Shown in pieces: positions 7,389 through 10,794 of a stretch of DNA of 10,794 nucleotides. Source of the DNA: Clostridiales bacterium. Lineage in GTDB: Bacteria > Bacillota > Clostridia > Saccharofermentanales > Saccharofermentanaceae. The notes below the pieces were generated by a model, which was not told the origin of the DNA, ran no database searches, and was given only the letters and a program-made list of their open reading frames with translations. The stretch covers positions 1-10,794 of the forward strand of contig JAFGGR010000091.1 of NCBI GenBank assembly GCA_016930475.1, written 5' to 3'. Both the position numbers and the translations under genes were made by a program. The first letter of the stretch is position 1. Each line of letters begins with the position of its first letter.

Positions 7389-7389
7389 T
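7361..7389 (+). promoter_or_regulatory. Candidate promoter overlapping the 3' end of iscU, driving the lipoprotein gene
   Basis: CTTACA (7361-7366, 4/6), a 17-nt spacer and a perfect TATAAT (7384-7389). The -10 box covers the iscU stop codon. Transcription would start near 7396, about 30 nt before the lipoprotein start, so this gene could be expressed independently of iscS-iscU. Consensus match only. Confidence 0.5.
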
Positions 7390-7425
7390 AGTTCCATATA
7401 CCGATTATGGTAGGAGGAACTTGAA

Positions 7426-8010
7426 ATGACAGAACGCTGCCTTAGTGTGCGTTCTTCTTTTGTTAAAGTGGGGAACAAAAGAAGACCAGCCGTGTTATTC
7501 ATCGCGCTGATTTTTGTTCTCCTTTTCTTATCTTCATGTACTCGCTCCGGACCTGACGACCCTGTTCCGGAAAGCCGGATCAACGATACTCCCGAGAATG
7601 TGGCTCGTGTTTATTCCGAAGCTGTATTCACGGGGAACTATTTGTTGATGTTCAAATGCTATCCGAAGGATTTCATCCAAACGATGAAAGAGGACGACCT
7701 TGCGAAAACCGCTTCATGGGGAAGCCAAATCAGTGATTCCCTGATGTTCAGCGAAATTGAATTTCATGGGACCGATGCCAAAGCGGAAGAATGGGAGAAC
7801 GACGAAAAATCTCTTCCTTATCGAACCGCACTTGAGGGGATAAGCGACAAATTCAATATCAGTGCGGATGCGATCACCAAGATCAGCATGTGCGATGTCA
7901 ACTTGTTTTTCGAAAGGGCAGGAGAGGACAAGTTCCAAACCGTATCGGTCCTTGTCTACCAATTCGATGATCAGTGGTTCGTCTATCGCATGGAATCCCA
8001 AAGCGCCTGA
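7426..8010 (+). CDS. Predicted lipoprotein of unknown function
   Basis: A 194-residue protein I do not recognise. A basic stretch (KVGNKRR, 14-20) precedes a hydrophobic segment (about 22-35) and a lipobox LSSC with the lipidated cysteine at residue 38, so the mature protein should be anchored to the outer face of the membrane. The mature part is soluble and mixed-charge. It begins with a Ser/Pro/Asp-rich linker followed by NVARVYSEAVFTGNYLLMFKCYPKDF, which recalls NTF2-like/DUF4878-type extracytoplasmic domains; this is a weak impression. The ATG at 7426 has an excellent SD (TAGGAGGA, 7411-7418) but leaves an unusually long pre-hydrophobic leader. GTG at 7468 would give a more typical signal peptide but lacks an SD. 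Strong inverted repeats lie in codons 2-20. The gene converges on the minus-strand phosphatase gene; the 56-nt gap between them has no clear terminator. Confidence 0.75.
   Translation: MTERCLSVRSSFVKVGNKRRPAVLFIALIFVLLFLSSCTRSGPDDPVPESRINDTPENVARVYSEAVFTGNYLLMFKCYPKDFIQTMKEDDLAKTASWGSQISDSLMFSEIEFHGTDAKAEEWENDEKSLPYRTALEGISDKFNISADAITKISMCDVNLFFERAGEDKFQTVSVLVYQFDDQWFVYRMESQSA
7431..7455 (+). repeat. Inverted repeat 1 in the lipoprotein leader
   Basis: Arms AGAACGC (7431-7437) and GCGTTCT (7449-7455) form a perfect 7-bp stem with an 11-nt loop, beginning two bases after the start codon. The right arm overlaps the left arm of the next inverted repeat by three bases, so the two hairpins compete in the same RNA. 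Confidence 0.6.
7453..7485 (+). repeat. Perfect 12-bp inverted repeat in the lipoprotein leader
   Basis: Arms TCTTCTTTTGTT (7453-7464) and AACAAAAGAAGA (7474-7485) flank a 9-nt loop, AAAGTGGGG. A perfect 12-bp dyad with a short loop is not expected by chance in about 11 kb. It lies inside coding sequence, just upstream of the signal-peptide core. A T-run does not follow on either strand, so it is not an intrinsic terminator. The loop contains GTG 7468-7470, the in-frame alternative start. Confidence 0.7.
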
Positions 8011-8066
8011 ACGGCTCCGACATGTCTTTGACCGGTTTGCGATTCGTGTTTATTGTGCAAATATTT

Positions 8067-8915
8067 CTATTTACTTTCGCTTGAGGTTGGTTTGAAATGT
8101 GTTTGAATCTCCTTGCGGCGCACGTAGGTCGAGTTGTATTCGAATCCCAATCCGTGCAGATATCGTATCGTCTCGTCAAATAACAAGGCGAGCGAGGAAG
8201 TTTCGTGCGCGTCGGAGCCGAGCGTGACCCGTTCTCCTCCGAGTTCGCGATAACGAAGGAGTGCTTCCGCATCCGGGAACGAGTCCTTATCGCTGACCCC
8301 TGCGCGGCGAAGCTTCTGGATCGTTCGGGTATTGATCTCCAAAGATTTGTCATGCTCGACGAGAGCGGTGAACAGCCGGTCAAAAGCATCCGGGCAGTCT
8401 TTGTACCGCATGACCGGATCGGTGTGCGGTGAATAGCGAACAATATAATCAAAGTGCCCCAGGATATCGTAACAATTACAGCGCTCAGCCATTTCCGCGA
8501 GGGAGAGGATATATTCCCTGTGGAGAGTCTCTTTATCCTTATCATAACATTCGCGAAAAAAATACGGATCCTTTCCGTCGAAAAGGTGGTTCGAGAGTAT
8601 GATCGAATCAAAGGGGATCTGCGTCACTACTTCGGAGTATCGATCGACTAATTGAGGTTGGTATCCGAGCTCAATGCCCAGGCGAATATAAAGTCCCTCG
8701 GGAACCTCTTTAAGCCATTTCAAATAAGTGGAATGGTATACGTTCAGGTCGAAAATCATCGGACCTTCCATATCATGCGGAAAGTCGTCATCATAATGTT
8801 CCGTGATCACCAATGATTGTAGGCCTTGAGCAATAGCCGCTTCTTTCATCTCCGGGAATGTCATTTTGCCATCACCGCTGAAGTGCCTGGTATGAACGTG
8901 ACTATCCGTAATCAT
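8067..8915 (-). CDS. PHP-domain histidinol-phosphatase-like protein (HisJ/HisK family)
   Basis: Metal-dependent phosphatase of the PHP superfamily. Characterised family members dephosphorylate histidinol phosphate, the penultimate step of histidine synthesis. The 282-residue protein has the full set of PHP metal-ligand motifs: DSHVH (His6, His8), TEHYDD (His40), GIELGY (Glu82), SNHLFDG (His110), GHFDYIVRY (His154) and GSDAHE (Asp235, His237). The length fits HisK. The frame stays open upstream to 9140, but the family consensus begins at MITDSHVHT, so ATG 8915 is chosen. Its SD AAGGAG (complement of 8929-8934) is 13 nt away, longer than ideal. It is transcribed away from the aminopeptidase gene and converges on the lipoprotein gene. 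No other his gene is nearby, so the substrate could be another phosphoester. Confidence 0.88.
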   Translation of the reverse strand: MITDSHVHTRHFSGDGKMTFPEMKEAAIAQGLQSLVITEHYDDDFPHDMEGPMIFDLNVYHSTYLKWLKEVPEGLYIRLGIELGYQPQLVDRYSEVVTQIPFDSIILSNHLFDGKDPYFFRECYDKDKETLHREYILSLAEMAERCNCYDILGHFDYIVRYSPHTDPVMRYKDCPDAFDRLFTALVEHDKSLEINTRTIQKLRRAGVSDKDSFPDAEALLRYRELGGERVTLGSDAHETSSLALLFDETIRYLHGLGFEYNSTYVRRKEIQTHFKPTSSESK

Positions 8916-8965
8916 AGTTGATCGTGATCTCCTTATCCTGCGAATTTCGTCTAAAAGTATGGTAT

Positions 8966-8984
8966 CATAAATGAACAATTTATG
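8966..8984. repeat. Inverted repeat in the divergent hisK-like/aminopeptidase intergenic region
   Basis: CATAAAT (8966-8972) and ATTTATG (8978-8984) form a perfect 7-bp dyad around GAACA, between two divergently transcribed genes (gap 8916-9022). Promoter-like elements are weak on both strands. On + there is TGAACA (8972-8977) and TATCAT (8997-9002) with a long 19-nt spacer. TATCATAA occurs twice (8963-8970 and 8997-9004). The dyad is a candidate operator or an AT-rich promoter region; nothing stronger can be said. Confidence 0.35.
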
Positions 8985-9022
8985 TAGGATCGCTTTTATC
9001 ATAACGACCAAGGAGACAACAT

Positions 9023-10483
9023 ATGATCGATAAATCAGACGGCACAGCCGCCGATACAACGGCCAAGTCCCGGAAAATCGCCAAGAAGTCCGAATATGAC
9101 TTCTTATTGGCAGACTATCCCAACATATGGAAATCCGCAACCGATCAAGAATGCAAGCGCATCATGACTTTTTCGGACGCTTATAAACGCTTTTTGGACA
9201 TCGCGAAAACCGAGCGGGAATTTAACCGTGAAGCGATCTCAATTGCAGAAAAGAAAGGGTTTTCCGTCATTGACAAAGCGAGCGCTTTAGGACCCGGAGA
9301 CAAGGTCTATGCCTCGATCAAGGGCAAGGGACTTCTTCTTGCCGTTGTCGGAAAATCCCCGATGTCCGCAGGCTTCAATATCCTTGGCGCTCATATCGAT
9401 TCGCCGCGTCTGGATCTCAAACCGAATCCGCTTTTCGAGGAAGAGGAGATGGTTTTCTTTAAGACCCACTATTACGGTGGCATCAAGAAGTATCAGTGGA
9501 CGACCATCCCGCTGGCGATCCACGGTGTGATGATCCGTAATGACGGATCGGAGATCACCGTGACCATCGGCGAAGACGACGATGATCCGGTGTTCTATAT
9601 TACCGATCTACTTCCTCATCTCGGCGCGGAACAAATGTCCCGTAAGGGTTCCGACATCGTCAAAGGCGAGGATCTGAATATCCTTGTCGGCGGACTCCCT
9701 TTGGGCGCTAAAGATCTTAAATACGAATACAAGATCGCTGTTTTGAAGATCCTGAATGAGAAATACGGGATCGTTGAGAAGGACTTTGTCAGCGCGGAGC
9801 TGGAGATCGTTCCCGCGATGAAAGCTCGGGACGTCGGTTTTGACCGCTCGTTCATCGCCGCATACGGTCATGACGATCGCGTATGCGCATACCCGGCGTT
9901 GATGGCCCTTCTGGACCAGAAGAATCCGAACAAGACCGTGATCTGTATGCTTTCCGATAAAGAAGAGATCGGCAGTTACGGGAATACCGGTGCCGAATCG
10001 AAGCTTTATGAGAACTTCTTCGTCGAACTTTTCGCGAAAACGAACGGCAAATACGATGAGATCGGCTTCCGCAAAGCCTTGGCCGCGGCAAAAATGCTGT
10101 CCGCCGATGTCTCGAACGGATTTGATCCGAAGTACGCATCGGTATCCGACCCGAAGAACTCCGCATACATGGCGCATGGGATCAAGCTCGAAAAGTACGT
10201 CGGTTCACGCGGAAAGTCCGGTACGAACGACGCCAATGCAGAGTTTGTCGCCGAGGTTATCCGTGTATTTGAAAAAATGAAGATCCAATGGCAGACCGGC
10301 GAGCTCGGTAAGGTCGACGAGGGAGGCGGCGGAACCATTTCCGCCTTTATGTCCGGATACGGACTCGATGTTCTTGATTGCGGCGTCCCTGTTCTTTCGA
10401 TGCACGCGCCGTACGAAGTCATCAGCAAAGCGGATCTGTATATGACCTATCTGGCGTATAAAGCGTTTATCGAAAACATTTAA
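9023..10483 (+). CDS. M18-family zinc aminopeptidase
   Basis: Cytoplasmic dinuclear-metal aminopeptidase that removes N-terminal residues, often acidic ones, from peptides. The 486-residue protein has the M18 metal-ligand pattern in order: GAHIDSPR (His124, Asp126), YGHDDRVCA (Asp284/285), SDKEEIGS (Glu314, Glu315), ADVSNGFDP (Asp362) and LSMHAPYEV (His461). VDEGGGGTIS at 431-440 is also typical. There is no signal peptide. The N-terminus (about 1-22) is a Lys/Thr-rich extension before the conserved FSDAYKRFLDIAKTERE. ATG 9023 has a good SD (AAGGAG, 9010-9015, spacing 7). The length agrees with bacterial M18 proteins, and no residue appears to be missing. It is divergent from the PHP phosphatase gene. 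aroF follows after 79 nt with no clear terminator between. Confidence 0.95.
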   Translation: MIDKSDGTAADTTAKSRKIAKKSEYDFLLADYPNIWKSATDQECKRIMTFSDAYKRFLDIAKTEREFNREAISIAEKKGFSVIDKASALGPGDKVYASIKGKGLLLAVVGKSPMSAGFNILGAHIDSPRLDLKPNPLFEEEEMVFFKTHYYGGIKKYQWTTIPLAIHGVMIRNDGSEITVTIGEDDDDPVFYITDLLPHLGAEQMSRKGSDIVKGEDLNILVGGLPLGAKDLKYEYKIAVLKILNEKYGIVEKDFVSAELEIVPAMKARDVGFDRSFIAAYGHDDRVCAYPALMALLDQKNPNKTVICMLSDKEEIGSYGNTGAESKLYENFFVELFAKTNGKYDEIGFRKALAAAKMLSADVSNGFDPKYASVSDPKNSAYMAHGIKLEKYVGSRGKSGTNDANAEFVAEVIRVFEKMKIQWQTGELGKVDEGGGGTISAFMSGYGLDVLDCGVPVLSMHAPYEVISKADLYMTYLAYKAFIENI

Positions 10484-10562
10484 TCGATACGTAATAACCC
10501 CAACCTTTTTCATGTAGCATTTGTAGAATGGTAGTTTAAGAAAGGCAGGAGAAATACACACT

Positions 10563-10794
10563 ATGATCATTGTAGTTAAACCCGGAGCATCCAAAGAACA
10601 AGTTCAGCAAATCCTCGAAAGACTTGAGCAATACGAACTCAAAGCCCATGTGTCGGAGGGCGCAGAGCGTTTGATCATCGGCGTGATCGGCGATAAATCG
10701 CGTCTCCCACCCGGAGCACTTGAACTGTTGCCGGCCGTTGAGAAGCTCGTTCCGATCATGGAGTCTTATAAACTCGCTTCGCGCGCTTTTCGAC
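10563..10794 (+). CDS. aroF: 3-deoxy-7-phosphoheptulonate (DAHP) synthase, type Ibeta, N-terminal part (runs off the window)
   Basis: First enzyme of the shikimate pathway, condensing phosphoenolpyruvate and erythrose 4-phosphate. Only 77 residues are visible. They form the ferredoxin-like N-terminal domain that closely resembles the Thermotoga maritima enzyme: MIIVVKPGASKEQV at the start, then ERLIIGVIGDKS and YKLASRAF leading into the catalytic barrel beyond the window edge. In Thermotoga this domain binds tyrosine and mediates feedback inhibition; the same control is inferred here. ATG 10563 has the SD AGGAG at 10547-10551 (11-nt spacing). A TAGAAT -10-like box lies at 10524-10529 with no convincing -35. 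The 79-nt leader is too short for a T-box, and I see no attenuator. Confidence 0.9.
   Translation, partial: MIIVVKPGASKEQVQQILERLEQYELKAHVSEGAERLIIGVIGDKSRLPPGALELLPAVEKLVPIMESYKLASRAFR

Noticed and set aside
7453..7485. Intrinsic terminator of the iscS-iscU unit
   Set aside because: The stem is strong, but there is no T-run after it on either strand and it lies inside the next reading frame.
8011..8066. Bidirectional terminator between convergent genes
   Set aside because: Only a 5-bp TTTGC/GCAAA pairing with a 16-nt loop and no adjacent T-run is visible, too weak to call.
8916..9140. 75-residue N-terminal extension of the minus-strand PHP protein
   Set aside because: The extension is Arg/Trp/Ser-rich without family similarity, overlaps the divergent aminopeptidase start, and the conserved HxH motif begins right after ATG 8915.
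10484..10562. T-box or other riboswitch before aroF
   Set aside because: The gap is only 79 nt and shows no T-box motif, specifier stem or terminator hairpin.
1..10794. Mobile element, CRISPR array, toxin-antitoxin or defence system
   Set aside because: No transposase, integrase, direct-repeat array, attachment site or paired small toxin/antitoxin genes were seen; codon use and spacing look like native housekeeping DNA.

Overview
The window looks like chromosomal DNA from an anaerobic member of the Bacillota, probably class Clostridia. The evidence is strong AGGAGG-type ribosome binding sites, a rhodanese-less ThiI paired with its own cysteine desulfurase, an IscS-IscU pair without the proteobacterial hsc/fdx genes, an M18 aminopeptidase, a HisK-type PHP phosphatase and a Thermotoga-like type Ibeta DAHP synthase. 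Base composition is close to balanced. I cannot name the genus from sequence alone. Almost all of the window is ordinary housekeeping DNA. I see no transposon, prophage, CRISPR array, tRNA or rRNA.

Left part (1-5579, all on +): a 5'-truncated cysteine desulfurase is followed 4 nt later by thiI. Together they form the sulfur relay for 4-thiouridine in tRNA and possibly for the thiamine thiazole. A GTG-started PurM/HypE-superfamily protein of unknown role follows after 15 nt. A 70-nt gap with a plausible promoter precedes glyA (serine hydroxymethyltransferase), and rarA (replication-associated AAA+ ATPase) follows glyA after 10 nt.

Middle part (5580-8010, +): a 102-nt gap carries a perfect 7-bp inverted repeat. 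Then come iscS and iscU, the cysteine desulfurase and scaffold for Fe-S cluster assembly. So the window holds two cysteine desulfurases with separate partners, one for tRNA thiolation and one for Fe-S clusters. After iscU comes a small predicted lipoprotein of unknown function. Its first codons contain a perfect 12-bp inverted repeat that overlaps two alternative pairings, one of which would cover the Shine-Dalgarno sequence. This is the least expected structure in the window.

Right part (8011-10794): a PHP-family histidinol-phosphatase-like gene lies on the minus strand, convergent with the lipoprotein gene and divergent from an M18 zinc aminopeptidase gene. The window ends inside the N-terminal regulatory domain of a DAHP synthase (aroF), the first step of aromatic amino acid synthesis. 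The two amino-acid biosynthesis genes are not in recognisable his or aro operons within the window.
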